A stretch of 64,000 bases of DNA, taken from the NCBI GenBank assembly GCA_028023455.1, contig JAQFVV010006309.1:454511-518510 (forward strand). The letters are read 5' to 3'. Shown here in pieces: positions 22,800 through 35,484 of the stretch. The DNA is from Epiperipatus broadwayi. Taxonomy: Eukaryota; Onychophora; Udeonychophora; Euonychophora; Peripatidae. Every line of letters begins with the position of its first letter. Position 1 is the first letter of the stretch. The position numbers and the translations under genes were made by a program. Under the pieces are notes generated by a model. It ran no database searches, was not told the DNA's origin, and saw nothing but the letters and a program-made list of their open reading frames with translations.

Positions 22800-25045
22800 A
22801 AAACGGAAAAAGTAGAAAATTAAATTATCGTCATCTTTATCCATTGTTTTCTCTTTTCAGAGAAACCTATTAAATTTTTAATATTCACGGATCATATTCT
22901 ATATTAAATTTATATTTTTAATACAGATTTTTTTTCTTTGGGTATTTATGCAGCACTAAATGTCATCTTCAAAAAGCTGCCGTAATAAAATCTGATTCTA
23001 AGGTATGATAATTCAAGCACCAGTGACAGTAATGTTAAAAATATGAAAAATGACTATTTTGTAGAACGTATTCAAATGATAGGTCTGCAATATAATTTCT
23101 CAAATAGTTTCTTAAGAGAAAAGTGCTTCAGAACAGAATAAAATTAATATCGACTATTAATAACAGAAAGTAGATAAAAATAAATCAAATGGAGGATTTT
23201 TTCTGTTATAATTTTATGATAAATTTTCTTTTTCATTGTGAAAGCTTTTCATGCTCCTATTATTTGACTTGCTGTTCGCTTTTTTTTTTTTTAATATTTG
23301 GATGAAATAAATAATGAGCGACAAGTTCTTAACATGCCTTCAAATTGCTATTATTAGCATTAAGATTCTGCCTCTAAATAATAGTCACATGATGTTTTTA
23401 CTCTTTTTAATAGCTTATTAAATGAGAAGAAAATATTTCAATGAAGTTGCAGTAAAAAGCTAAAAGAATTTTAAATTGTACAAAACTAGATTGTCAAGCA
23501 ACTTTTAAAAACAACAACAACAACAACAAAAAACTATATATATTAAAATACAGTATTTATTTAAAATATTTAATTTATTTAGTATATCTAATTGTTTAAT
23601 TCATTTTAACAAATCATTAGATGCGATTCTAATCTTACTTTAGTCACAGCAAAAGTAGTAATTTAACAAATTTACACTGGAATTTTTATATATAATGGTT
23701 TTAATTGTTTTGATGATGCATTATGAAACACACACACATAGATACACGTGTATTATAAGTCTTTAAAACAAGTCATGAAATGTACAAACTGAAATCAACA
23801 TGATGAAAAGAAGATTACGATGATGAGATAATGAAAGAAGAAATTGAAAAAGAGGCTCTTTTTCAGATTGGCAGAGCTTAAAAGGAAAGATCATGTATTA
23901 AGATAAAAAAATACATATAAAAATAAAGAAGGCATTCAGCATAATGATATAAATGTATCTTTCTAAAAGAGAGCTTGATATAAAAACATTGGCCTTTTTT
24001 GTGAGTATACATAAGTTTCTGGAGACCTCTGCATTAAGCATTATTATTATTTTAATTGAATAAATATAACAAAAGATTCTTAAAAATATTAACACATATT
24101 TAAGAATACAATGGAGTTAAACTGTATTCACTCACCTTTTTTAAGGGATCATACACATGGGTGCAGAGCTTAAAGTTTCTGATGATGATGATAATCTAAT
24201 TTTAAAGTATTAATTTGATTGTTCTGAATCTTATTATGGTAGCAGAGTTTCAACTTCTGAAATAACTCTCCATTAATCAGGAGATTGCTATTTAAATAAT
24301 AACATTTTTGAAACTTTGTTTTCTTTATTGTTAATCAAGATCTTTTCTGACAGTTTTTAAATTCATACGTTTCTTAGCACATATAACATTGACAACAATT
24401 ATGTCATATAAATACATTAATGATGAAGATGTGTTGTGACAGGGATAACTGAAAAGTACTATAGTTTTTAGCCTTTCAGACATCATTATTTATATGTTTC
24501 AATTATGTCTGATAGAGTGGAAATTACAAGTATATCATATATAAATATTAAATATATTTATAGATTAATTCATATATAAACAAATAAATAAATGGGAAAT
24601 TTCCATGGAATAGCTAGAGAAATATCCCAATAATGAAACTGACAGCACCAAGATGAATTATTGTTGTAAATTTATTTAGAAATAAAAGGAGATTCTTCTT
24701 TTATTTCAATAGTTAGAAAGATGATATGTTATTTCCAGAATTTCAGAGAAAATTTGATTCTTCAAAGTTCTCATATTTATAAAAATATTAGACTGAGTTC
24801 ATGTTTTATATAACATTGAGATAAAAGGTTTTATTTTGAGTAAACTCAAGCCAAAATTTATTGTTGGTTACTAGAAAATATGGTTCAATTTGGGACTATC
24901 AATTTTAAAAGTTTTTTTTTTTTTGTAATACCATTATCGGATATATATTTTTTAATTATTAGATAGAAAACATACACTTAGTCATTCGTTTATATTCTAA
25001 TTTATTACTTAATTCTAAGAAATAATACTCCCTTATGTTGTTTAT
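22800..25045. other. AT-rich stretch, no gene recognised
   Basis: Contains a short (AAC)n tract near 23511-23530 and homopolymers. Neither strand gives a recognisable domain, tRNA or inverted repeat longer than about 15 bp. Confidence 0.5.
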
Positions 25046-25273
25046 CTTATAATCAATGAAATATAATATAAATCTTTATTATATAATAATAACAACTTGT
25101 AAATACATCAACAGAAAAATTATATATATAAAAGCCTTTTTCAGTAATTCTAAATGTTTTTACCCTTCTCAATATGATACCTCATACTAATACTAACATG
25201 TATATTACGTATATAGCAACATCTACCAACATTTCCTATAATTCATTATTTTTATCATTTTATTTATTTCCCC

Positions 25274-25885
25274 TTATATTACTTTCCATTCTTTATCCGT
25301 TACCCAATCATTCATTAAATCAATTGACTTTTTGTAAATGTTCATACATGTATTTATATTATATTTTATATAATTTGTTTCATATATTTTCCTTCTATTC
25401 ATTTCCTTTATATAATTGAATGGTCTTATGTTTTTAATACAATCTATTTTATGTCCAAATTTTAAATAATGAACATATAATGCTGATCTATCATTCCTCC
25501 TTTCAATAGCACTATTATGTTCTTTTGCCCTTTGTTCTAATTGTTTTGATGTTTGTCCATAGTAAACCATTTTACACACCCCACAAGTAATTTTATATAC
25601 TGTTCCCTTTATATATTTCATATCAACTTTAATCTTATAATTTCCTATTAATATATCTAAATTTTTACTATTAGATCATCCTATTTTTATATTTTTATCC
25701 ATATAATTTTTATTTTTAGTTAATATATCATAAATTTTAGGTGTATATGCAATTTTAATCCATTTTATATTATTTAATATTTTATTCTCTCTAATATTAT
25801 TTTTATTATCATATAATATATTCCTAATATTTCTAGGATTATATCCATAGCTAGAATATAATTTAATAAATTGTTCTTTTTGTAC
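25274..25885 (-). pseudogene. PLE C-terminus with GIY-YIG endonuclease, minus-strand copy
   Basis: The minus strand from 25885 encodes the linker after the RT, then a GIY-YIG nuclease ending at 25274. In family terms this nuclease nicks the target DNA for primed reverse transcription. Visible motifs are GTVYKITC with CGVC (the Cys pair typical of PLE nucleases), VYYGQTSKQLEQR with the YxG core and catalytic-type Arg, EH, a later GHK, and KIYETNYI with the conserved Glu. The open part is 115 codons (25274-25621). Upstream a TGG codon has become TGA at 25676-25678 compared with the plus copy, cutting the frame. The RT core is missing. All nuclease motifs are intact, so only the upstream stop and truncation break this copy. 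Confidence 0.85.
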
Positions 25886-25890
25886 AAAAG

Positions 25891-26560
25891 ATGGCAGTAA
25901 TTAAGAATTTTAAAATTAAAAATGATAGGTATAATACAGATAAAAAACCCGCTGAAGTACAAAAAGAACAATTTATTAAATTATATTCTAGCTATGGATA
26001 TAATCCTAGAAATATTAGGAATATATTATATGATAATAAAAATAATATTAAAGGGAATAAAATATTAAATAATATAAAATGGATTAAAATTGCATATACA
26101 CCTAAAATTTATGATATATTAACTAAAAATAAAAATTATATGGATAAAAATATAAAAATAGGATGGTCTAATAGTAAAAATTTATATATATTAATAGGAA
26201 ATTATAAGATTAAAGATGATATGAAATATATAAAGGGATAAAATTACTTGTGGGATATGTAAAATGGTTTACTATGGACAAACATCAATACAATTAGAAC
26301 AAAGGGCAAAAGAACATAATAGTGCTATTGAAAGGAGGGATGATAGATCAGCATTATATGTTCATTATTTAAAATTTGGACATAAAATAGATTGTATTAA
26401 AAACATAAGACCATTCAATTATATAAAGGAAATGAATAGAAGGAAAATATATGAAACAAATTATATAAAATATAATATAAATACATGTATGAACATTTAC
26501 AAAAAGTCAATTGATTTAATGAATGATTGGGTAATGGATAAAGAATGGAAACTAATATAA
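25891..26560 (+). pseudogene. PLE C-terminus with GIY-YIG endonuclease, plus-strand copy
   Basis: The plus copy reads open from 25891 to 26241 through the linker (WIKIAYTPKIYDIL, KIGWSNSKN) up to MKYIKG, then loses frame. About 8 bp present in the other copy are missing at 26235-26245, just before the first nuclease motif, and the frame resumes at 26264-26560 from MVYYGQTSIQLEQR to the end. It therefore has a frameshift where its partner is intact, and is intact where its partner has a stop. The rest of the nuclease, including the final ETNYI Glu, is preserved. Lysine, asparagine and isoleucine codons dominate, in line with the AT-rich genome. Confidence 0.85.
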
Positions 26561-26800
26561 GGGGAAATAAATAAAATGATAAAAATAATGAATTATAGGA
26601 AATGTTGGTAGATGTTGCTATATACGTAATATACGTGTTAGTATTAGTACGAGGTATCATATTGAGAAGGGTAAAAACATTTAGAATTACCGAAAAAGGC
26701 TTTTATATATATAATTTTTCTGTTGATGTATTTACAAGTTGTTATTATTATATAATAAAGATTTATATTATATTTCATTGATTCTAATTTATATATATAT

Positions 26801-27048
26801 TAATATGTGGAAATATCTATTGTACTTTTTAGATTATAAATATTACTGTCAAATGTCATAGACACTATTTAATGAAGATACTAAATTGTCAATACTTTCT
26901 GCAGTCATCAAAAGAATGCAAAAAGTGTTTATGATTAGTATAGAATGCAGAAAGCATTTACTGTTTAGTATTTTCATTAATTACTGTTTATTACATCTGA
27001 TGGCAATATTTATAACTTGAAAAATATAGCAGATATTTCCACATATTA
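26801..27048. mobile_element. Foldback MITE, ~250 bp
   Basis: TTAATATGTGGAAATATCT at the left pairs with AGATATTTCCACATATTAA at the right. The similarity continues inward for about 100 bp per arm (TTATAAATATT, AATACTAAA, CTTTCTGCA) with mismatches. It starts about 20 bp after the PLE right end. Flanking TA on both sides is compatible with a TA target-site duplication. Confidence 0.75.
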
Positions 27049-27049
27049 A

Positions 27050-27865
27050 AATATTTATACAATTACATCAAAGATTGAAAATTATTATTTTATATTTGAT
27101 TAGATATAATTTCCAATCACAGTGTTTAAAACATTTGTTGTTCAGTTGTTACACCACATAAAATTGACTAATCATTTTGCAGAATATATATATTTTAGAA
27201 AAAATATTTCTGACCAGTTCCTTATAATATTGCCAATTGTTCATGTAATAATAATAATAATTTATTTTAATATTAGTGTTAGCATCAATATTAAAAGTTT
27301 TCTATACATTAGTCTGTTTCAATATAATTTAACTCTTAACAGTTCATTTTATTATCCAAATTTGAAATATAAATTACATTAAATATGTAATTAAAGTAAT
27401 TAAATAAATTTCTTCACATAAAATATTTATAAATAAATATGAATAAATGTAAATTTTAATCACAGTGCTTAAAGTATTAATTCATTATTTAATGACTATA
27501 TCAAGTAAAAAATTGACCAATGACTTTGCAGGATACATATATTTCAAAAAGAACATTTCTTGTCAACTATCTACAGTGCTGTCAATTATCCAAGTAATGT
27601 GATTAAATCAGTTGGCCTTAAAACATTAACAATAAATGCAATTATCATTAATTTAATTACATATTTAGATGTTAATTCAAGGTTTAATTAATAATATGAG
27701 TATTACATCACTATGTCTTATTTAGTGTTTACTCATATTGAAATTGACTGATTTATAGAGAACCATTGCATTGAATATTGACAAATAAGTATATATATAT
27801 AATATTTAAATATATGTATATTATCTATACTAAAACTTTTCTGTGTAATTAAATGGACATATTAA
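27050..27865. other. No gene recognised
   Basis: AT-rich. The block at 27110-27260 (CACAGTGTTTAAAACATT, then GACTAATCATTTTGCAG) is loosely echoed at 27460-27545 (CACAGTGCTTAAAGTATT, GACCAATGACTTTGCAGGA), suggesting a degenerate tandem repeat of about 350 bp. Confidence 0.45.
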
Positions 27866-27867
27866 GA

Positions 27868-28255
27868 TCCTATGTGTGAGGGATCAGATTTACTTAAGGT
27901 CAACATGGGTATGACAATAATATTGACATCAACAAAGACTTTAAACATTCCATCCTTGGATTTTCAATAAAAGGGATGGCTGAAGAGTAGTAGAGTGGAG
28001 AAGATTGAAACTTATTCGCTAAAGTTTGAAGATTTGCTATCTTAATATAAACTGAGCACTGATTATATATGTCTGTGGGAGATGGTAATCTGGACTAACT
28101 GATGAGTGCTGGTTCAGCACAAAATACATGTATTGGAAATTATTTATCTTTTACACATGTGTGTGGTTATGTATATAGTTGTATAAGATAGATTGGATAG
28201 ATGTAGGAAACTCGAAAGTTCAGGTACAAGTCCTTTATATGTATATATTATATAA
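27868..28255 (-). mobile_element. F1 family copy, minus orientation
   Basis: Contains the inverted F1 markers in order: AGGTCAACATGGGT, GGATTTTCAATAAAAGGGATGG, GCTATCTTAATATAAACTGAGC, GATGGTAATCTGGACTAACTG, GTGCTGGTTCAGCAC, and TTATTTATCTTTTACACATG. Diverged and without a clear second TIR. Confidence 0.65.
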
Positions 28256-28259
28256 TATT

Positions 28260-31200
28260 TATATTTAAATAAATTGCCTAACATGTTGTCCAAACATTGT
28301 AACTGTAAATGGGTGGAATATATTATTAGTAAGTTACTACACTGGCCCACATGTTAAGGAGTTAAATGCTATAAATGTGAAATGTACTAGAGCCATGAGA
28401 TGTGAAAAATATAGAGTATTTAAATATTTAGAATACAGTCATAAATGTAATTCAGAGACCAAGGGTATTTTATTGCATCCTAATTACATTCACTAAAATA
28501 AATAGTATAAGTGTTAACTAAACCTAAATATAGCTAGAATAAACTGTAAATAAGTTTATATTTGTATTTCTTATGTATAATACTAATTTTTTTAAGGATG
28601 CTATGTCTCAATAAGTATTCTAATTAATCTTGTAAATAAATATTTATTCAAATTTCTCAGGGTAGAGTAAAATTAAATATGTGTTCGCAATTTATATCTT
28701 TAAATGCTTATCAACAGCATAGAAAAGACTCTTCCCAAACATTAACACAACTATGTTTATTCTATTCATTCTTTGGATCCTTAGATAACATTTCTGCTTC
28801 AATCCATCTCAAAAAATTGCAATCACATTTTTATAACTAAATAAATAAAATTAAAATGAAAAATCAAATCATCATGCCTCCAGATATGTATGCAGCCACA
28901 TGGAGCTTAATAATTTTGTCTTCACCACTATAACCACTCGTTAAAATTTAGGATATGATCTTTGCTTTAATAACCAATACCTTTTATTAAATATGTAGTT
29001 TCCTCATTTTAAGATTCATATATAATTAATCAGCCACACAATCAAACACTAACTTATAAAAGCAGTTTGAATTTAACAGTACAGCTTATATCCTAATTAA
29101 TTTTCTCCTATTTGTATATAATTATCTTTGAATCTGATATAAATAACACACACATATATATTGTACCATTAAAATGAGATCATCACCATTTAACTCATGT
29201 TGTGGTATCTTTTATATATATAATGTACATTTGGCTGGCATCAATTAAATGAACTATGTAATATAGAGCTCTGTTTGTATATTTGCATATAATTATTGTT
29301 CATATAATCATTAACATCTAGCTGTGGTATTATTATGAATTAGTATATCAGTAGACATAGCCTAGCATAAGAATAAATATTTGATAAAGATTAAATAGGT
29401 TTATAAATGCTATTATTTAACCAACATTAATTTGTTCCACCACAGGAATAATGAGAATGATGGGTATTTTATTTATTTTGATCAGGCACCACACTTTTTT
29501 AACAAAGAATGATTACTTGGAGTTGGTTCTGATAGCAATCCTCATTATATACTAATTTTCTTTTATTTTACTGTAACACTCTGGTATACCACTCAGTGGT
29601 TTGTATGCTCTCAGAGCTGTGGTATTCTTTCTTAACTAGCATATATATAAACCAAATTAATAACAATATTAATAAATAATAAAAATAATTTATTTATGCT
29701 ACAAAATATAAAAAAGTTGATTATAATTATCCTATGTAAATTTCAGTGTAAAGCTGAATAAGGGTAAATAGTTCATATATATTTGTTTTCTTTCCATTTT
29801 GGTATCTCACATATATATAAAAAATCAATTATATATATATATATTTCCCAAAACAGTTCAACTTTTTCTGGCTTTCCTTTTTATTAACTTCACACCTATA
29901 GATAATTATAAAATGAAACATAATACATTCTTTAGAATTAATTATTTTCATTCAAGTTTGTAAGTTCAATTATAAGCAAAAATAAAATATACTCTTATAA
30001 TATAATAATTTTTTGTGTCTTTAGAAACTTAAAAGTCCTCTTCACTTTCTGTCAAGAAATGGATTATTTTTCTAACATCTTACATCTCAGCAGAATTTCT
30101 CAAATTGTAAACGAATCTTATCCAAATATATTATTTGTGTTAATATATTATGTTTCCAATAAATATAGTTATGGCAATTCAAAAGTGTAGTTCAGTCTTT
30201 TCTTTGCAGGTTATAACAGTTGGAATTATAAACCTTTATAAACTTCATTTACGAGACCGGCGGTGTGCTTGGGATTTCAACTGACATGCTATTAATTTTT
30301 ACTTAACCTTGCATAGTAAAAGGTTTCCCAATATATGTATAATTTATTTTATAAATGTGTAATTATAATTATCAGGAAGACAAATTCTTCTTTAGAATGA
30401 ACCCTTGTGTTTCTTTATCCCGTATTCTTCAGGATAAAAACAGTTTATCTTCTTTGGACTGCAAATAACTATAGAGTGTTTAATTATGCACGATGACGCG
30501 TTGCATTATGCAAATTTTTTTCTTTATTTTGTTCATCAGATTTCTTTTTTTTTTTTTTTAATAATAATAAAAATTTGCTGTTAATTATTTTTTATTTTTC
30601 AAAACGATTTGGGAAATGGGCAAATTAACAATCGTCTAACAGCGTTTTTATTTATTTAGTACGCATTTTATAAATGTGAACACATGTTTTTCTTTAACTT
30701 TTGTTACGTAGCCTTTAAATTGCTCGCTACTATGGTTACAATATATATATGCAATATCTACTTTAATACAAACTAAAGTATAATATGTGTATATGTAATA
30801 GATATTATACATCTAAACTAATATAAACTATGTAACCCCATATTTCAGTAATAAAGATTATATTTAAAGTAAAAATAGTTATATAATTATTAGAGAATAT
30901 GCAGAATAAAATTATATTTTTCCTATTTTTTATGAAGAAATGAGTTTTATTTTTTGAATACATTTTATTAAAACTAAAAAGTAAATGTTTCCAAGTCTCA
31001 AATTTTATATTAATTTTATAAATTTATGTTATGCTTGATGTGTAAATAATATTTTAACAAAAGATTTAAAAAAATAAGGATTTTTTTACCATTATAAACT
31101 TAGTATAATTCCTATTTAAATAAATAACAGTGAGTAAAGAAATGACACATTAACTGAACACTAATTCTCAAAAAAGAATTCTTGGAAGCTGCTAGATGAA

Positions 31201-31925
31201 GTAAAAGAATATGAGAAACTGATAAGAGATTCGTTTTTATCAGTTTTGAAACAAAAAAAAAAAAAAAAGAACACAGAGATAAGAAGATAGTTAAAAAAAG
31301 TAGTTATTTAAATAAAGGAGGTGAAACTTTTTTCCACTTATCACCTATGAAAGTGGTTAGCTAATTTATCTTGCGAGGTTAATCACATATGTATGATGAA
31401 TAAGTTTTAAAAAAAGCCAGACCATCATTTAATTAAAAAATGTAATACCTATAAGATTAACGGCAAAGATGTGCAATGCTACACTAATCCCTGTGTATAT
31501 TCGACTATTTTATTTTAAAAAACAATATATTTATTATTACATCAAATGAATTTTATAAACTGAGAAATTGAATGACTCCGATAATTAATAGATATAAATA
31601 ATTATAAATTTGATATATGGGGATGTTCAATGTGTGTTATTGATGAATTACTACGTCATTAAAGCGTTAATTTTGGAAAGATTATTATGATCATGATTAA
31701 TATTAATATTATTGCTATTATTAGTTATTAAAAAACTTTTTTGCTTGGGTAATGAGTGTGTGTATTCTTTATACAAAATCTGCAATTGATGAATTTCGTA
31801 GTATATATATCTTTGTAATGAATGATGGATATTTATATATATATATTTTGATAGATTGATAAAATTCTATGTACAGTTATAAAGGAATAGATAATTTTAA
31901 AAAAAGAAATGAATGTTAAGTTTAT
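28260..31925. other. Long AT-rich stretch, no gene recognised
   Basis: About 3.7 kb with homopolymer and TA microsatellite runs and only short reading frames. I see no transposon protein motif, tRNA or long inverted repeat. Confidence 0.5.
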
Positions 31926-31929
31926 TTCA

Positions 31930-32345
31930 TTTGATATTGTTAATATATATATATAATGTAATGAGCGTGCTAATAGTTCTTAACAAGCTTTTCAGAATAT
32001 TCCTATCCCCAAACTGGTTTCAAGCTGCTGGTTATCATCAAGGTGAGGCACTAGGATATTCAATCCCATGTGGCTATTTGAGTTAGATAACTGGATTTGA
32101 AGACATATAGATATCGGAAAATTTCAGAATTTCTACTTAATAGTTAACTATTAGATAAATGTTAGACTTGAGTTAATATTTTTAGATCTAATGTCTGCAT
32201 ATTCTAGTGTCTCACTGACAATATCTAGCAGCGTGAAACCGGAGAAAAGTTATTAAGAGCTATTAGCATGCTCATTATATATAATTTATAGTACAAGTTT
32301 GTTAAATTAAGTTACATGATGTATGTCTTGATTTTTTCTTAATAT
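31930..32345. mobile_element. MITE (family M3) with TIRs and invertible interior
   Basis: The left end TAATGTAATGAGCGTGCTAATAG is inverted on the right as CTATTAGCATGCTCATTATAT, followed outward by TACAAGTTTGTTAAATTAAG and ATGTCTTGAT. The interior (CCCCAAACTGGTTTCAAGCTGCTGG ... TTAGATCTAATGTCTG) is shared with 35.5-36.1 kb, but part of it is in opposite orientation relative to the termini. Confidence 0.65.
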
Positions 32346-32459
32346 ATATATCAGTCAACACTTAGACAATCCCAATATGGATAACAATCAAGAATTTCAA
32401 ACTACTCCAAAGATGTCTTTTGTGAGAGCTATATACTACAAATATAATCACATATAAAC

Positions 32460-33580
32460 CATGCTAGTTCATTTTTTTTGTTTTCTATAATGTTGTCTTT
32501 TATTTTTTTTAGCAGAAAACTTTTCTTTCTGAAATATTTCACCCTCATATCTAATTGTAGCTCTCCAATATATTTTATTCTCTGCCATATTTTCCCAATA
32601 GAAACAACTGACATTGCACTTCTTTAGAATGTCCTTGAAATAATGCTTAGAATGTAGATGTGATCTATCTCTCCCACAAACTATTCTCAAGTTCACCACA
32701 AAACCCTCTTTTAGTAAGTCTTGCATTATTCATTTGTTTTATATGATCAATTCAATGAAGATGTGATTTTACAATAGTGGTCTTTATAATATCACATCTA
32801 GCAAGTTAAAAAAAAAACACTTATTAGTTTTAGATCTTGCCATTGTATTTTTAACATTTTATGGAGATTCCTTAAATGAAACTTTTCTAATGCATTTATG
32901 TTGTATTGATAGGGTGTCCATGTTTCACTTCCATGCAGTAAATTGGATAAATTAATAGCTCTTTATATAAATAACTTAGTTGTAATAATTACTTCTATAT
33001 GACAAAATAGTCTACTTTTTAACTTCTTAAAAACAGCAGCAGCACATTAGTGTATATGTTGCCAAGCCACTTTTTTACTTATAAAATTATTTAAGATTTT
33101 CAAATTCATTTACATTCCCAATGTGAATGTCATCCAAGCTAAAAATTACTGATTTTATCTCATCACTGGTTGATAATGAATTTGAAATTTTGAACATTAA
33201 TTATTAAATCTGTAGATTATCTTGTAAACTGAAAAAATTAATGCAGTCATTAGGATATAATAAATTCAGAATTCAAGAAGACTTTACATTCTTTATTTTT
33301 ACTTTTAATTAATTCAAATTAAAAATTCTACCATCTAACCTGTATTATTTCATCATGTAGAAGCTGTATAATATGAATAAATTTTGATGGTTACCTAACT
33401 AATTTCAAATATTGCCATAGAGCTCTCCTATTAACTGAATTGAATGCTTTGATTAAATCAAAAATTTGAATTACCTGAATTTAATATCTTCCATTAATTT
33501 GAATAATTGATCATGCACTCTGACTTATATAACATCAATCTCCACAATATTGTTCTACTACTTTTTATTTATAATAAATC
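32460..33580 (-). pseudogene. LINE endonuclease-reverse transcriptase remnant, minus strand
   Basis: Read from 33580 downward, the minus strand shows, in order, RT motif A as IFDLIKAFNSVNRRALW (33400-33460), a thumb/linker region, LHGSETWTPYQYNINALEKFH (about 32830-32940), which is the hallmark LLYGxETWT segment after LINE RTs, and a C-terminal block at 32469-32726 with YFKDILKKC, ENMAENKIYWRATI and a basic end. These match the wide family of animal LINE ORF2 proteins. The first catalytic Asp (in FDL) is kept but stops and frameshifts are frequent and the YxDD box is not readable. The longest open piece is 85 codons. The 5' part with endonuclease is missing or unrecognisable. Confidence 0.72.
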
Positions 33581-33584
33581 CATT

Positions 33585-34685
33585 TCACTTGTGCTTCCAA
33601 TATTTGTATCTTTTTAGCAAATTGCAGGTATACTTTTAAATCAATGGTCTTTGCACTTTTTCTTCTAGTCTCATAACATCCCATAATGATTAAGATTAGA
33701 TAGCAATCTTTCCTTATTTGAAAATGATCTAAAGATGTAAGTATCTAAATAAATGATAATCGAATGGCAGTCTGAATCTTAATATCCTCCAACTTTGGTC
33801 ATCAACTGCTGCCTTTACTCATAACTTTATAGTCTCCTGGGAATAAATGTCATAATATAGTTTTGTCTATAATAATTGTAAATATCTACATAAAATAAGT
33901 TTATTTAAATGCACATTTTTCCTGCCTTCAAGAAAACTCGAGTGATATTTAAGTTAAGAAACATGTAGATTATGTTTTTAAATAATCAACAATTATTCAC
34001 AAATGAATATGAGGATTTTAACTTCAGAAATGAGAGACATAAAGAAAATAAACTTGAGTTTGTGATAATTATACAAACCAATAAAATATATCACTACCAT
34101 ATTCACATAAAATGAATTCTATGCTGATTCTTTAGCCTGTTTATTTGATGGTATCCAATGCAATCTATTAACTTTTCAGGGGAGCAATTTTTTTTAAAGC
34201 CTTTGATCTTTTGCCTAACTATATTCTATTCTCAGTCTTAACTTTTCAGTAAAACCATCTTTTTAAACTAAATGGGTAGCCTCCTCTATAAAATCTGTAT
34301 TCAAATTCATCTTGAAATCTTTTATTTTTAATTTATTTCACGTGGTCATTCTAGCTATTAAGTGAATGATTTATTGTTCAGGAGTTCATAAGAATTTTGA
34401 GAACCATAATCATTAAGCTGGAGCACGATCCATGGATTGTGACTGGAGTCTGCTACTCTACATCATGCTAACTGATATAAAGAAAAATAATCAAATGGTT
34501 TATTGCATGGAAGTTCATAAGTTTGAGCATGTGTTGCAACAGCACTGGGCTGTGATGTGTGGAATTTGCACCCCATAGACCATCAGTTTATCACTGTCTC
34601 AAACTACACAAGATAATCCATTAAAGTTACACTTTTATAGTAAGGGATTCAATATTATCACATCCAACTAGCTATCTGAGATTTT
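33585..34685. other. No gene securely recognised
   Basis: May include further eroded 5' sequence of the minus-strand LINE, but I cannot identify motifs. A GC-richer patch at 34420-34590 does not fold as a tRNA by eye. Confidence 0.4.
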
Positions 34686-34689
34686 TTCA

Positions 34690-35480
34690 TCATATTTTGA
34701 AAAATTTTAAGAGTAACTTTAAGAAAAATTTGTTCAGTGGCTTATATTTTTTTGATAAAGATCCATGACTTACTTCCATACAATAAACTTTTCAAAATAA
34801 TTTACAAATTAATTTTAAATTTTTTAATGATCTGAATCATATATATATCAAATTTTTAAATTGTCTCAGATTTGCAAGACAATATTATTTACATAAGATA
34901 TTTTATTGTAGATTTTTTTTTAATTGCCAGATGATAAATTACATAAATTGTAAATAAAGTTTATATACAGTTGCATCCATGTAAAACATTTTGTACATTA
35001 CTTTTTCACTCAAAAAAAGAAAAGAAAACTAAACTACCATTGGACTCTAAATCTAGAAGCTAAAAACAAAAATTCTGGTTTTTGCTTTTTATCACTTCAA
35101 ATTAAAAGTGCTATTATTAATTCTATATCAATCGTGCAGCAGCCACCTATAAATTGCTCTAAAAGCTATTGTCATAAAAACAGTATTAGAATTAATGTAA
35201 ATTTCTTTGATTTTCAACGCTCAGTAGTAATGCTTTCTTTCATAATATCATTTAGACATGGGAAATATGAATAAACTGTGAAAAACTTGCTATTTTTAGT
35301 CAGTGTCACACATCTTTTCAATTAACTGAAAAAATGCTTTGACTAAAGTAATAAAATCAGCATATAAATTATAATTTTAATTGTAATACTTTTTAAAATT
35401 TATCTGCCAAAAAGCTATTTTGAATAGTAAATCTTGATTCCTAAAACTATAATGAAACTCTGCTAACTATTCACCTATAA
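34690..35480 (-). pseudogene. Second minus-strand LINE RT remnant
   Basis: On the minus strand, 35330-35370 reads ADFITLVKAFFQL, like RT motif A with one insertion. About 35130-35160 reads GGCCTIDIEL, where the GCxLSP box would lie. At 34740-34790 LLYGSKSWIF and ATEQIFLKVTL follow the LLYGxExW pattern that trails LINE RTs. Order and spacing fit an RT, but stops are dense and each match is short. It differs from the neighbouring LINE at 32.5-33.6 kb. Confidence 0.5.
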
Positions 35481-35484
35481 TTGG

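Larger units (their letters stand above)
25051..26782. mobile_element. Penelope-like element: two 3' halves head to head around a 71-bp spacer
   Basis: The left arm (25051-25885, minus-oriented) and right arm (25957-26782, plus-oriented) are near-identical inverted copies. Both start at GTACAAAAAGAACAATTT next to the spacer and end at TTCATTGATT / AATCAATGAA. Each arm carries the C-terminal end of a PLE polyprotein: the region after the RT, then a GIY-YIG endonuclease, then a 3' UTR. The spacer, 25886-25956, continues the plus-oriented frame upstream (DRYNTDKKPAEVQKEQF), so the plus copy is 71 bp longer at its truncated 5' end than the minus copy. PLEs are known for terminal repeats and partial inverted copies, and 5' truncation suits target-primed reverse transcription. 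Neither half encodes an RT core. Confidence 0.85.

Noticed and set aside
34420-34600. GC-richer patch that looked like a possible RNA gene
   Set aside because: No box A/box B pair or cloverleaf could be found on either strand.
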